Positions 16,826-26,955 are shown, counted from the first letter of the stretch. The stretch is 43,511 nucleotides of DNA from Chitinophagaceae bacterium (GCA_019747705.1 JAIEQM010000074.1:1-43511); one strand, 5' to 3'. Numbers and translations are program-made. Notes: generated from the sequence alone by a model not told the origin.

Positions 16826-18028
16826 ATGTTTCACTCAGTAGAAAGCGCCATAGAAGACATCAAAAACGGCAAAATGCTCATTGTGGTGGATGATGAAGAC
16901 CGTGAAAACGAAGGCGATTTTATCATTGCCGCCCGCTTTGCCAGTCCGGAAGTAATTAATTTTATGAGTAAACAGGGGCGTGGGCTTATTTGTGCTGCTT
17001 TAACGGGTGAGCGTTGTAAAGAGCTGGAACTGAACGCAATGGTTACCAGCAATACTTCACTTCATGAAACTGCATTTACCGTTTCAGTAGACTTAATAGG
17101 CCAGGGAACTACAACGGGTATTTCGGCACAGGATCGTTCTAAGACAATCCTTTCTCTTATCAATCCTGCAACTATTCCGGCTGATTTAGCAAGACCTGGT
17201 CATATTTTTCCATTAAGAGCCATGAAGGGTGGTGTGCTGAGAAGAGCTGGTCATACTGAGGCAACCGTTGATCTTGCCAGGCTTGCTGGGCTTGAAGCGG
17301 CAGGGGTGCTGGTGGAAATTATGAATGAAGACGGAACCATGGCCCGTTTGCCGCAACTGGAGCTCATTGCAGAACAATTTGGTTTAAAAATTATTTCGAT
17401 CAAAGATTTAATTGAGTACCGGTTAAAAACAGATTCGCTTATTGAAGAAATTGTAAGGGTGGACATGCCAACGGCTTATGGACATTTTAAATTATTTGCG
17501 TTTAAAGAAAAAGAATCACAACAGGAACATATGGCCCTGGTAAAAGGGGAGTGGAAAGAAGATGAAGCTGTACTGGTGCGTGTACATTCCTCCTGTTTTA
17601 CGGGTGATATATTGGGTTCTTTAAGATGTGATTGTGGTGAACAGTTGCACAGCGCTATGCAAATGGTGGAAGAAGAAGGCAGGGGCATTGTATTGTACAT
17701 GAACCAGGAAGGCCGTGGTATAGGCTTGTTTAATAAACTCAAAGCGTATAAACTGCAGGAACAGGGTATGGATACCGTTGAAGCCAATCTGCATTTGGGT
17801 TTACCAATGGATGCAAGGGATTATGGTGTGGGTGCACAGATACTCCGTTATTTAGGTGTGCATCATTTACGGCTCATCAGCAATAATCCCAAAAAACGGG
17901 CAGGGCTGCTGGGTTACGGACTTGAAATTGTTGAGACTGTTCCAATAAGAATTAAACCCAACAGTCATAATTTAAAATACCTGGAAACAAAAAGAGATAA
18001 GATGGGTCATGAAATATTAAAAGGATAG
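16826..18028 (+). CDS. ribBA: Bifunctional 3,4-dihydroxy-2-butanone-4-phosphate synthase / GTP cyclohydrolase II
   Basis: A 400-residue riboflavin biosynthesis enzyme making both early precursors. The N-terminal DHBP synthase half (about 1-200) converts ribulose 5-phosphate to dihydroxybutanone phosphate plus formate; it shows the acidic loop [14 protein letters not shown] and [12 protein letters not shown]. The C-terminal GTP cyclohydrolase II half (about 205-400) opens GTP; it shows zinc ligands C257, C268 and C270 in [19 protein letters not shown] and the loop [12 protein letters not shown]. Both halves look complete. No other rib gene is in the window. Its stop is 6 bases from the stop of the convergent TamB-like gene, with no terminator hairpin between, so the two transcripts probably overlap. 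Confidence 0.97.
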   Translation: MFHSVESAIEDIKNGKMLIVVDDEDRENEGDFIIAARFASPEVINFMSKQGRGLICAALTGERCKELELNAMVTSNTSLHETAFTVSVDLIGQGTTTGISAQDRSKTILSLINPATIPADLARPGHIFPLRAMKGGVLRRAGHTEATVDLARLAGLEAAGVLVEIMNEDGTMARLPQLELIAEQFGLKIISIKDLIEYRLKTDSLIEEIVRVDMPTAYGHFKLFAFKEKESQQEHMALVKGEWKEDEAVLVRVHSSCFTGDILGSLRCDCGEQLHSAMQMVEEEGRGIVLYMNQEGRGIGLFNKLKAYKLQEQGMDTVEANLHLGLPMDARDYGVGAQILRYLGVHHLRLISNNPKKRAGLLGYGLEIVETVPIRIKPNSHNLKYLETKRDKMGHEILKG

Positions 18029-18034
18029 AATTGC

Positions 18035-21000
18035 TTAATTATTGAACAGATCAAACTCATCAGTTACCTTTTTTTCACGGCGGAACAAATCCCAGAATTT
18101 ATCACGCTCTCTTGAAAACGATAAACTCAAACCGGTTCGGTCGCTTCTTCTTTGTATATCAAAAACAGTTCTGTAAAAAGAAATGAGCCTCAGTTTTCCA
18201 TCACGGGTTATCAGCCACTCAACGGAAATATCAGGTGTTAATACATTACCTCCGTTTGTTAATGCTGTTTGTTGTCCTGATGTAACAAGTACAGAACCGC
18301 CTGCTCTTAAAACGATGCGCCCGTTTAGCAAATTTTTTGTAAAACCTGCTGAAGCAGAGCCTTCTAATTGAGCGCCGCTTGATAAAGAGGGATTAAAAGT
18401 TACATAAGAATCCAATTTCAATTCCCTAAAACCTGGTATGGATTTTAATACCCCATTAATACCTTTTGTTGCCTGCTGTGCAATAAATTCAGTAAGCGTA
18501 CCTGCAGCGCCAAGTAAGTTGTTGCTAATAGAGTTTCCTTGCTGCGTGCTAATAAAGCTGCGAAACAGCAATAAGGAAATTACCTGCCTGTTTAACTCAT
18601 CTTCATTATTATAAAGTTGCGCAAGGGCAGTTTGGGTGAGCGGATTGTTTTTACAGGGATGCCCCGGTGGTAACTCAAACCTGAATTTAATGATGGGATT
18701 TTTTAATGTATTGCTGAGATTACTAATAACAGTTAAGCCGGAAGGTTCATTGCTGCATCCTGTTGTAAGTTCTGGCAAGAGCCTCACACGTTCTACAAAA
18801 TAATTGGCATCAATATTAATTTGCGCATCATATGGGTCGCCGTTCCAGTTAATGGTGCCGTTATTAATTAAAAATGGTTTTCTAACCAAGTATTGCCAGT
18901 TAAACGTGTAAAGCCCTTTTGTAATCTGAAAATTACCGGTCATGGTTGTTTTTTCATTGGTGCCCACTTTTAGGTTAATGGTTCCGTTGCCCTGGCCCTC
19001 AATAATGTCGTTCGTTTGTTCATCAAGTATTAAAAAAACTTTTGCAAGCGGGTTGGCGGTTACGGTGAGATCAACGTTTAATGAGGTAGCTTCTTTAATA
19101 TCAATTTCAGGTTTCATTTCTTTACCGTACTTGCGGAATACAATAAAATCTGCAGTGCCGGTTACCCTGGTATCAGACGTGGGCAGGTAAAGTTTTGAAC
19201 TGTCAGTGGGGGTGCCCCTTAATGTTAATTCAATTTTATTTTGAGGGCCAAGGATACTTCCGCTGGCATTGGCAATAACTGAACCATAAAAAAGATTGTT
19301 ATCTTTCTTTGTGGTGTTTAATACAACAAATCCTTTACGCTGGTCATCTGCCCTGAACTCCATATCAAAAGCCATATCCCTGAAAAACTGGTGAAACAAC
19401 TGGCCGCTGAAAGTGGCGGTTCTTCCGGTTGTATCTTTTAGTTTTATGCTGCCAAAATCAATAGCGCCTTCCTTGAACTCAATAGTTGTTCCGTTTTCAA
19501 TAAAATAACGGCATTTGGTATAATCCAAAACAAAAGAAGTATTGTTCAATGTTACTTTGCCGATGATATCAGGTTGCTCTCCTTTGCCTTTTACCCTTAG
19601 TATTCCTTTACCGGTACCTTTCATATCTGTCATAATCACTGAAAGATATTTATTGAGCAACCCTAGTTTTTCATTTTCAATGGTGATGATGTTATCGGTT
19701 GTAACATTTTTTAAATCATTGATATTGGTATTGCCGTTAATTACAAATTCATGGCCTTCATTTTCAGATGCAATATTATAGTTGATGATTTTATTTTCAC
19801 TGCTGTAGTTGCCTTTAATTTCCACTTTGCCCAGTGAATCATTGTTGAAACGGAATTGATCGGCTTTGAGTTCTGCATCCACATTAAATTTTCCAAGGGG
19901 ATTAATGATGTCTATCCTCCCGGTTACACTTCCTTCAAGCCTGGGGTCTTTTAAAAAATAGGGAACAATATCACCTGCCTGCAATTTCTTTAATTCAACC
20001 ACCAGGTCGTTGCCCGATGAGCAGGTGGCACATGGTTGTGTGTATAAGAATATTTCTTCGTTGCCGCTGTTAAACCGCAACCCGTTTGAAACCAATTGCC
20101 CGCCACCAATAAACAAATCACTTTCATCCTGTATAGCCCAGTGTTTTTCATTAATCACCAGTGCTGATGGCTGGAAATTAATAGTGAACCCATCTTTGGA
20201 AGCAATGAATTTTGCACGCAGGTCAGCATCTTTTAAAGTTTGATTCGCACTTGTTTTAATGGAAAAAGAACCGGTATCATTGGATGCAACTGCAACAAAA
20301 TTGGTATTCGGCAAACGGAGACTATCGTTGATTTTTATTTCGCCGATGTTTCCCTGCAAACTAAGATTGGTAAAGTTGCCGGTACCTGTAATGTTTACAT
20401 TATCAAATGCAATTCCGTTATACTTAAAATTGGGAACATAGGTATTTAAGTTGAACTTGTTTTGCTGGATATTGATGGAGCCTTTAATAGTTGATTGGTC
20501 AAAACCGCTGACAGGGGCATTCAACAGGCTGATAAACTGGCTGATGTTGTTGGTGGTAATATCAAAATCAAAACTTTGCACGGCAATTTTTTTGCGGGGC
20601 TCAGGTATGTAGGAGGGAAAATAGTTGTGCAGGAAACCAAGTGTAACATCAGGCAGGTAAACAAGGTTATAGTTGCCCCGCAGCTTAGCATCAATTTCAT
20701 TGCTGCGCAGGATAAATTGTTTGGTGGTGTCGTTAATATAATGATTGCTTAAATACAAGGAGTCGAATGAAAGTTTCCTGTCGCCGTCTTTTAATTCTGC
20801 ATTTTGCACAATGGCCGTGCCCATAAAATCTTCAATGGTTTTTACACGGAAGTTGAAATCAATTAAACCGCTGAAGAATAAATCCTGTTTTGCGAAACCC
20901 AATGGTTTAAATCTGAGCTTATACACATTGCCGTTAAGCTTGTAAACCGGCGTGTCTTTTCCAAAATCAACAATACCTGTGAGGTTCACCCTTATATTAC

Positions 21001-22750
21001 TGTCGGTTATTGCCAGTGCGCCATCAAATTTCTTCTGCTCTACTATTCCTTTGGCAATAATGTTATGATAATTATAACCCCGCACTTCAAACTCTTTGAT
21101 TTGCCCGTCAATTTCAGCAAACAAGGTGTTGGTATTAAATCCCCTTCCTTTGAGGGAGCCTTCCATTACAATACGCCCTATATTTTTTTCGTTCAGAATT
21201 TCTCCCAGGGCAAAGCCGTTGGTTTTTAATTTGCCTGAATAGATAGGATCTTTACCGGGTGGCAGTTTTAAATTGAGATCAGTTGTTACAGTACCCAGGT
21301 TGGTTTCTGTTGTACCATAAGTAACAAAATCTCTTAAGTAACCTGTAAACGAACCGGAATAATTTAAATAGCTGATTTTACTGATAGCAGGCGTTTTAAT
21401 GCTTTTTAAACCGGGATAAATCTGTGAAGCATCAGCATAGGTGGTTTTAAATTTTGTGGCGGTGATATCTAAAAAAGTAGTATTGATACCGGGCAATCCA
21501 TCCATTACAAATTTTCCCTCAAACAGGGTATTTCTTGCTGTGGTAATATGAATACTGTCTCCTTTCAGATGGCCAATAGTACCCTTTGCTTTGCCGGAAA
21601 TATATATTACATCTTTCCAGTCTTTTAACTCTGGCGCAAAAAAAGCAATGTCATCACTGTGTACTTTGCTTTTATTAAAGTTCCCTTCCAGCCGCACATG
21701 GGAAATAAAATCACTCATATCATGATTAAAGTGTGTGAAGCGCATGGCAAAATAATCTGCAAGACGGCTGTTGGGTGTTTCAATAAGCATGTTTTTAAAT
21801 TCCATCCCTGTTGGATGAAACAAAACATCTGCATTTAACTTGTTTACTTTAAAACCGCTTCTTTCTTTGGTTGCAAGTGTAAGGTGTGTTTGCAAAGTGT
21901 CACCTTTCAATTGCAGGTTGGAGAACTCCCCGTTAATGGCATAAAAGCGGAGATGCGCTCCATCAAAATAAGTATAGGGAGAACGTTCTGTTTTGCGGTT
22001 ATTTTTAAACTCACCGTCACTGATTTTAATTTTTGATGCTGTGATGAGCCAGCCGCCATCATTCCATTTTTCAATGGTATCATTTTTATGATATTCAGCA
22101 TCGGGTATATTTTTTCCTTCCGGCCGCAAGCCATCATAATCATCAATTGAAAAAAATGGTTTTTCAAGAACCAGTTCTGAAATATCAATTTGCTTATTGG
22201 TTACATCAAACTTTTTTACACTGAGGTTGAGATATGAAACAGAAGCTTCCTGGTTTTTGCCCACCCATTCATCTTTTTGCAGCAAATGCAAATTCTTAAG
22301 CTCTAATTGCTCAAGTGACAGTTGCATACCCTTCTTCTTAGAACCCGTTGAAGGAGATGAAAAATAATCAACCAGGAACTGGTAATTCCAAACACTGTCT
22401 TTCCGGTGCAGGTAAACAGTTGTTTGCTCCAGGCCCACATAATGCAAATCGGCTTTTTCTTTTACAAAAAACCAGTCAGTAATATTTACTTTGGTCACAC
22501 CGGTATAGAGCAGGGTATCTTTGTTCCGGTCTTTAATCATTACGCCTTCCAGCAGCATTTTGTTGAACAGCGAAAAATCAACATGCTTTACGGTAACTTC
22601 TGTATTGAGTTCCTTTGATAATTTACGGGCGGCCTGTTTTACCAGCCAGTTTTGTACAGGTTTTAAATGTATAAGAGCCCATACGGTTATAAGTAATAAC
22701 AGCAGGATGAGGAGAACACGGGACAGTATTTTAACAATGCGGCGCAGCAA
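18035..22750 (-). CDS. tamB: TamB-like translocation/assembly module protein (AsmA/TamB superfamily)
   Basis: A giant 1571-residue envelope protein. One N-terminal membrane anchor (RVLLILLLLLITVWALIHL, about 12-30) is followed by an AsmA-like start (VQNWLVKQAARKLSKELNTEVTVKHVDF). A very long repetitive beta region of the kind that forms bridge-like hydrophobic grooves in this superfamily comes next. The C-terminal TamB/DUF490 domain is recognisable from QVISLLLFRSFIS through LLGAAGTLTEFIAQQ to RTVFDIQ and LSFSRERDKFWDLFRREK. Relatives link the inner and outer membranes and take part in lipid transport or barrel assembly. No tamA-like BamA-family gene is next to it. It is transcribed toward ribBA. 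The gene symbol is by homology; precise function in this phylum is unsettled. Confidence 0.92.
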   Translation of the reverse strand: MLRRIVKILSRVLLILLLLLITVWALIHLKPVQNWLVKQAARKLSKELNTEVTVKHVDFSLFNKMLLEGVMIKDRNKDTLLYTGVTKVNITDWFFVKEKADLHYVGLEQTTVYLHRKDSVWNYQFLVDYFSSPSTGSKKKGMQLSLEQLELKNLHLLQKDEWVGKNQEASVSYLNLSVKKFDVTNKQIDISELVLEKPFFSIDDYDGLRPEGKNIPDAEYHKNDTIEKWNDGGWLITASKIKISDGEFKNNRKTERSPYTYFDGAHLRFYAINGEFSNLQLKGDTLQTHLTLATKERSGFKVNKLNADVLFHPTGMEFKNMLIETPNSRLADYFAMRFTHFNHDMSDFISHVRLEGNFNKSKVHSDDIAFFAPELKDWKDVIYISGKAKGTIGHLKGDSIHITTARNTLFEGKFVMDGLPGINTTFLDITATKFKTTYADASQIYPGLKSIKTPAISKISYLNYSGSFTGYLRDFVTYGTTETNLGTVTTDLNLKLPPGKDPIYSGKLKTNGFALGEILNEKNIGRIVMEGSLKGRGFNTNTLFAEIDGQIKEFEVRGYNYHNIIAKGIVEQKKFDGALAITDSNIRVNLTGIVDFGKDTPVYKLNGNVYKLRFKPLGFAKQDLFFSGLIDFNFRVKTIEDFMGTAIVQNAELKDGDRKLSFDSLYLSNHYINDTTKQFILRSNEIDAKLRGNYNLVYLPDVTLGFLHNYFPSYIPEPRKKIAVQSFDFDITTNNISQFISLLNAPVSGFDQSTIKGSINIQQNKFNLNTYVPNFKYNGIAFDNVNITGTGNFTNLSLQGNIGEIKINDSLRLPNTNFVAVASNDTGSFSIKTSANQTLKDADLRAKFIASKDGFTINFQPSALVINEKHWAIQDESDLFIGGGQLVSNGLRFNSGNEEIFLYTQPCATCSSGNDLVVELKKLQAGDIVPYFLKDPRLEGSVTGRIDIINPLGKFNVDAELKADQFRFNNDSLGKVEIKGNYSSENKIINYNIASENEGHEFVINGNTNINDLKNVTTDNIITIENEKLGLLNKYLSVIMTDMKGTGKGILRVKGKGEQPDIIGKVTLNNTSFVLDYTKCRYFIENGTTIEFKEGAIDFGSIKLKDTTGRTATFSGQLFHQFFRDMAFDMEFRADDQRKGFVVLNTTKKDNNLFYGSVIANASGSILGPQNKIELTLRGTPTDSSKLYLPTSDTRVTGTADFIVFRKYGKEMKPEIDIKEATSLNVDLTVTANPLAKVFLILDEQTNDIIEGQGNGTINLKVGTNEKTTMTGNFQITKGLYTFNWQYLVRKPFLINNGTINWNGDPYDAQINIDANYFVERVRLLPELTTGCSNEPSGLTVISNLSNTLKNPIIKFRFELPPGHPCKNNPLTQTALAQLYNNEDELNRQVISLLLFRSFISTQQGNSISNNLLGAAGTLTEFIAQQATKGINGVLKSIPGFRELKLDSYVTFNPSLSSGAQLEGSASAGFTKNLLNGRIVLRAGGSVLVTSGQQTALTNGGNVLTPDISVEWLITRDGKLRLISFYRTVFDIQRRSDRTGLSLSFSRERDKFWDLFRREKKVTDEFDLFNN

Positions 22751-22921
22751 AATAGTATGTTGTAAAAATAACCAATCAGCCTCTTATGACAAATTCAATA
22801 CCAGTTTTAAATTATTGCGGGGGAGAGTGTTAATGAAATGCAGAATTTTCTGAAACTGAAGGGATGGGCCAACCGAAAATCAATTGATCATTTTTGGATT
22901 TCAGTGAACGTAGCAATAGTA

Positions 22922-22946
22922 AAAAAGCTCCGTCACGGAGCTTTTT
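22922..22946. terminator. Perfect hairpin terminator
   Basis: AAAAAGCTCCG (22922-22932) and CGGAGCTTTTT (22936-22946) form a perfect 11-bp stem with a 3-base loop. It ends the minus-strand unit finishing at 22971. The rest of the 22751-22970 spacer should contain the tamB promoter; nothing else is visible in it. Confidence 0.85.
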
Positions 22947-22970
22947 CCGACAGGGTTGATACCGAAATCA

Positions 22971-23606
22971 TTACTTGCCGAACCAATACCCAATTCCCAA
23001 ACTCACGGTGCGGTATTTTAAAGCGCCGCCGCCATCTGTATTGATCATATTACCAAGACCATGTGCATAATCCAGCAGTACCCTGAAACCTCCTGCAGTT
23101 TCATAACCAATACCTGCGTGCAGGTTGGCTTCATAGCGCCCATAATCCTGGAAACCATATTTTAAATTTCGCTTAAGAGGTGTGCCCGTGCTATTCTGTT
23201 TGGTTTGACGGCCATACAAACCAAAACCAATAGAAGGCCCAAACTGAACAAAAACAGTGTTTGCATTTTCTGAAGGATTTGTAAAATCAAACTGCAGCAG
23301 GGGCATTACCCGCAGGTTGAATTCCGTAACATTGCTGAACTGGTTTTGTTGTAACGAATCTGTTGACATGCCACGGTAAGACACATCCATTTGCGGTGCA
23401 AAAAACAAGCGGTTGTCAAACGGCACTTTCATCATTATACCTATATAGCCGCCATGAACAGGTTTTGTTTTTACATCAACCGTTGTGGTAAAAGCAGATG
23501 CAGAATAATTGTACCCTGCTTTGGCGCCCCATAAAATTTTTTCCTGTGCATGAATAACAGCAATAAAAAATAATAGGGAGAACAGTGTTGAGATAAGTTT
23601 CTTCAT
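22971..23606 (-). CDS. Outer-membrane beta-barrel protein (PorT-like fold)
   Basis: A 211-residue secreted protein: signal peptide MKKLISTLFSLLFFIAVIHAQ, then alternating beta strands beginning LWGAKAGYNYSASAF and ending LGIGYWFGK, consistent with a small eight-strand outer-membrane barrel of the outer_membrane_beta-barrel (OMP_b-brl_2) type. No ligand or enzymatic motif is visible. It is the last gene of a minus-strand run after the AONS-like gene (17-base gap) and precedes a strong terminator. The function is unknown. Confidence 0.82.
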   Translation of the reverse strand: MKKLISTLFSLLFFIAVIHAQEKILWGAKAGYNYSASAFTTTVDVKTKPVHGGYIGIMMKVPFDNRLFFAPQMDVSYRGMSTDSLQQNQFSNVTEFNLRVMPLLQFDFTNPSENANTVFVQFGPSIGFGLYGRQTKQNSTGTPLKRNLKYGFQDYGRYEANLHAGIGYETAGGFRVLLDYAHGLGNMINTDGGGALKYRTVSLGIGYWFGK

Positions 23607-23623
23607 TAATAGTTGTTTAAGTT

Positions 23624-24655
23624 TTAAAACTGCTCCATTAACTGAGCCAGTTTTTCAAGGTCGGATTTTAAATGGAGGGCATTCACCACAACCCTGTTAA
23701 CCGGGCTGTTTTCAGGACGTGGATAACCAAATGAAGAAATAATTACGTTGTTTTGTAACAGGTATGGGGCTACGGATTGCTTGTTTACCACAAATACCGG
23801 AGTTCCTTCATTGGCTGCAAATGTAAACGTTGAAGTTAAGTTTTGCAAGTATTGTATATTTTGATGCAATAAATTTCTTTGCTGCTCAAAAATTTCACCT
23901 GCATGTAAAAATGCGTGGGCCAGTGCGGGCATTGGTGGTGTGGATGTGGTGAAATTAATATGTTGTTTTGCTTTTTCCACCCATTTTTCTGAACCACATA
24001 CAGCTCCGGCGTTTAAATGATAGGCTTTTGATAATGAAAAATTAAGCAGCAGTTCAATAGTTGAAGGCAGGTTCAATTTTGAAATAATACCTTCTCCGTT
24101 AGCGCCCATCCATCCAATGCCATGAGAATCATCAACAATTAATATGATGTGAAAAGAAGATGGAACTTCTTTCAAAAAATTAAAATCAGTAATGCGGCCG
24201 GGAGTGGGGTTAATGCTGTCAATGGCCAATGCAAACTTCAACTCATTTGCTTTTACACGTTCATCTAAAAAAGTATTCCAGTCTGTTGTTATGAGTTTAG
24301 CCTGATGGTGATGTGATGATGCCGGATGTGCAGGCGCCATGCAATACACATTCATTTCTTCTGCTATTATTTCAACAGCCGTGCGGGCTGATAAAAATCC
24401 GGAAGAAAAAACAACCGCTGCTTCAGTATGAGTGAGTGCTGCTAATTTATTTTCAAACGCTGTGTAAACCTGTAATGGTGTATTTGAAATCCTGGAGGAG
24501 GGATACACAACACCATATTCATCAATGCCCTGTTTAATGAGATGAAGAAATTTTTCATGGCAGCCCAATCCCAAATAGGAGTAACCTGAAAAGAACAGGT
24601 ATTCTTTACCATCAATAATGGTTGTGCGGCCGGGCTTTTGCTGTAATTGAATCAT
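23624..24655 (-). CDS. PLP-dependent alpha-oxoamine-synthase-like enzyme (BioF/KBL/SPT fold)
   Basis: A 343-residue fold-type I PLP enzyme close to 8-amino-7-oxononanoate synthase, 2-amino-3-ketobutyrate ligase and serine palmitoyltransferase. Motifs are FFSGYSYLGLG (N-terminal AONS signature, 21-31), VDDSHGIGWMG (D175 and H178 under the cofactor ring) and FSLSKAYHLNAGAVCG with the Schiff-base lysine K210. At 343 residues it is about 40 shorter than typical members, mainly at the N-terminus and in the central domain. The neighbourhood has no biotin, threonine or sphingolipid gene, so the acyl-CoA and amino acid substrates cannot be assigned. It starts 5 bases after the DinB-like gene and is surely co-transcribed with it. 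Confidence 0.82.
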   Translation of the reverse strand: MIQLQQKPGRTTIIDGKEYLFFSGYSYLGLGCHEKFLHLIKQGIDEYGVVYPSSRISNTPLQVYTAFENKLAALTHTEAAVVFSSGFLSARTAVEIIAEEMNVYCMAPAHPASSHHHQAKLITTDWNTFLDERVKANELKFALAIDSINPTPGRITDFNFLKEVPSSFHIILIVDDSHGIGWMGANGEGIISKLNLPSTIELLLNFSLSKAYHLNAGAVCGSEKWVEKAKQHINFTTSTPPMPALAHAFLHAGEIFEQQRNLLHQNIQYLQNLTSTFTFAANEGTPVFVVNKQSVAPYLLQNNVIISSFGYPRPENSPVNRVVVNALHLKSDLEKLAQLMEQF

Positions 24656-24660
24656 TCCGC

Positions 24661-25176
24661 TTATTTCTTCATTTGATCATTAAACTGCTGCGACTGACCT
24701 TTGGGGATGGAAAGATTTTTCCAGGTTTTGTTTTTGATCAGCCGGCCCAAATAAACAATTTGCCCCACATGATAGGGGTAATGCGCCAGTTGCCTGTTCA
24801 ATGCATCTGTTACGGTAAGTTGTTCTGAACGGATGGTAATTGTTTTTTCCAAATCATTGCCGGTTAATGACTGTACAGCAGTGAGATAACAGTTCCATCC
24901 TTTTTGCCACAACGCCATCAGTTCTTCTTTGGAAAGATGTTTTTCTTCAAACTCTGTATCCCGGTTGCGCCATTCTTTTTCACCATCACTGTTTAAAAAA
25001 TCTGTAAAGCGGCTGAGCATATTGCCTGCTATATGCTGAATGATGATGGCAATGCTGTTGCTTTCTTCATTGGGCTGGTAATGAAAATCAAGTTCATCTA
25101 ATTGTGCAAATGTTTGCTCACCCAGCAATTTATAGTAAGCAATGCGCTTGAGATAAGAAGTTAAAAAAGAAGACAT
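24661..25176 (-). CDS. DinB-like DUF1572 family protein
   Basis: A 171-residue four-helix-bundle protein of the DinB/DUF1572 group. Putative metal-binding histidines occur at the expected places: H48 in IIIQHIAGNM and H132/H136 in QLAHYPYHVGQIVYLG. DinB-fold proteins include bacillithiol- or mycothiol-dependent transferases, but DUF1572 members are mostly uncharacterised. It is the first gene of a three-gene minus-strand run with the AONS-like and barrel genes. It begins 78 bases after the gamma-glutamyltransferase stop. Confidence 0.87.
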   Translation of the reverse strand: MSSFLTSYLKRIAYYKLLGEQTFAQLDELDFHYQPNEESNSIAIIIQHIAGNMLSRFTDFLNSDGEKEWRNRDTEFEEKHLSKEELMALWQKGWNCYLTAVQSLTGNDLEKTITIRSEQLTVTDALNRQLAHYPYHVGQIVYLGRLIKNKTWKNLSIPKGQSQQFNDQMKK

Positions 25177-25254
25177 GTGAAGTTTAAAGTTTATTGTTTC
25201 GGGTTTTTAGTGTTTGTCTTTAGGTTCTGTTATTTGAAATTTGGTTCTTTTTCT

Positions 25255-26955
25255 TCAATATCCTTCTGCATCATCATCGCCTCTTTTATCACCCACTGCT
25301 TCAATCCTGAGCGGAGCCGAAGGATTATTTACAATTTTTATAGCTTCAAATCTTCCGATGCTTCCTCTTTCCATCACTTCATAACCCATTTCTTTGAGTT
25401 TGGTTCTTACATCCATGGGAAATTCTTTTTCAACAAATACCACATCGGGCATCCATTGATGATGAAAGCGTGGGTTCCATACAGCATCCTGTAAACTCAA
25501 ATTAAAATCCAGCACATTTACCAGCACCTGAAACACTTGTGTGGTAATGGTGGTGCCGCCGGGTGAACCCAATACCAAATAAGGTTTGCCATCTTTTAAA
25601 ACAATCGTTGGGCTCATGGAACTCAGCATGCGCTTTCCCGGTGCAATGGCATTGGCTTCTGTACCCAAAGCGCCATACATGTTTGGTGTGCCCGGCTTTA
25701 CGCTAAAATCATCCATCTCATCATTCAATAAAAATCCGGCGCCTCCCACAATGGTTCTGCTGCCGTAATTATTGTTGAGTGTAGTAGTTACTGAAACAGC
25801 ATTGCCACTTTTATCATACACACTTAAATGCGTTGTTTCTTCACTTTCAGGATTGATGTTGCCATGTGTAACAGCATTGCTTTTACCTGCTTTATCAGGC
25901 ACATAATCTGCCATACGTTGCTGCAAATAATCAGCAGAGGTTAATTTCTTCACCGGCACTTTTACAAAATCAACATCGCCCAGAAATTCTGCACGGTCAG
26001 CGTATGCACGTCGCATCACTTCTGTCATCAACTGTACAGCTTGTGGCGAGTGAAATCCCATTTCGCCAATGTTATGATTTTTCAGCATACCCGTCATTTG
26101 CTGTATTAACAAACCGCCGCCGCTGATGAGCGGCATACCAACAATAGTGTACCCACGGTAATTACTTTGCATGGCAGTACGCACTGCTGTTTGATAATTT
26201 TTTAAATCAGCCAATGTAATCATGCCGTTGCCACGTTTCATTTCTTCAACAATGAGTCTTGCAGTTTCACCTTCATAAAAACCTTTTTGTCCAAAGTCAC
26301 GAATGCGTTTAAGAGTATTGGCAAGATCTTTTTGTATTAATGTATCGCCTGCTTTCCATCCGCCATATTTGATAAAGGCATTGGGCTTTGTTGAGTATTG
26401 AATAAAACTCCCCATTGCTGCGTTAAGATTTCTTGCTTCAGCTTCAGTAATTACAAAACCTTTTTCTGCCAGTTCAACAGCAGGTTGTATGAGCAGTTTA
26501 AACGGAAGTTTGGCATATTGATGGGATGTAAACAAACCTGCAACAGTGCCGGGTACACCACTTGCCAAATGACCATTCTGGCTGAGATTAATTTGTGCAT
26601 TTCCATTGGCATCTAAGTACATATCACGGCTGGCAGCAGCAGGCGCTTTTTCCCGGTAATCTAATGCAACCGTTTTTCCTGTGGAGGTAAAGGCTAATAG
26701 AAAACCACCGCCACCAATATTTCCTGCATCCGGATATACCACTGCCAAAGCTAATTGTGTGGCAATAGCTGCATCAAAGGCATTGCCGCCTTTCTTCATG
26801 ATTTCAATTCCCACTTTGCTGGCTAAAGGATGGGCGCTTACCACGGCGCCATTTGAGCATTCTGTTTTCTTTTGAATGGAATACTTATACGGATTGATTT
26901 GAGCACCCGCTGAAAGGGATAGCCATAACAGCAGTAGAAAATGAAAACGCTTCAT
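25255..26955 (-). CDS. ggt: Gamma-glutamyltransferase / gamma-glutamyl hydrolase
   Basis: A 566-residue periplasmic Ntn-hydrolase. It is exported by the signal peptide MKRFHFLLLLWLSLSAGAQ and is expected to self-cleave before T374 in ESEETTHLSVYDKSGNAVS, making large and small subunits. R101/E102 in DYREKAP and GNIGGGGF (78-85) fit substrate-binding loops. In the small subunit GSRTIVGGAGFLLNDEMDDF and SMSPTIVLKDGKPYLVLGSPGG are the oxyanion and substrate motifs. It cleaves gamma-glutamyl bonds of glutathione-like compounds and transfers the glutamyl group. The extreme C-terminus (SAPLRIEAVGDKRGDDDAEGY) contains a repeat-like 20-mer and an acidic tail absent from typical members. Its gamma-glutamyl substrate here is unknown. 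Confidence 0.95.
   Translation of the reverse strand: MKRFHFLLLLWLSLSAGAQINPYKYSIQKKTECSNGAVVSAHPLASKVGIEIMKKGGNAFDAAIATQLALAVVYPDAGNIGGGGFLLAFTSTGKTVALDYREKAPAAASRDMYLDANGNAQINLSQNGHLASGVPGTVAGLFTSHQYAKLPFKLLIQPAVELAEKGFVITEAEARNLNAAMGSFIQYSTKPNAFIKYGGWKAGDTLIQKDLANTLKRIRDFGQKGFYEGETARLIVEEMKRGNGMITLADLKNYQTAVRTAMQSNYRGYTIVGMPLISGGGLLIQQMTGMLKNHNIGEMGFHSPQAVQLMTEVMRRAYADRAEFLGDVDFVKVPVKKLTSADYLQQRMADYVPDKAGKSNAVTHGNINPESEETTHLSVYDKSGNAVSVTTTLNNNYGSRTIVGGAGFLLNDEMDDFSVKPGTPNMYGALGTEANAIAPGKRMLSSMSPTIVLKDGKPYLVLGSPGGTTITTQVFQVLVNVLDFNLSLQDAVWNPRFHHQWMPDVVFVEKEFPMDVRTKLKEMGYEVMERGSIGRFEAIKIVNNPSAPLRIEAVGDKRGDDDAEGY
25305..25324. repeat. Repeat-like 20-mer inside ggt
   Basis: TCCTGAGCGGAGCCGAAGGA lies within the last codons of ggt. 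The sequence resembles a short, imperfectly palindromic repeat I have seen widely in intergenic DNA of Bacteroidota and other bacteria. In the gene it encodes SAPLRI. That it is a repeat copy is pattern memory, not a search result. Confidence 0.4.

Noticed and set aside
23624..24655. Calling the PLP enzyme bioF
   Set aside because: No biotin gene is nearby and the protein is short; motifs do not separate BioF from KBL or SPT.
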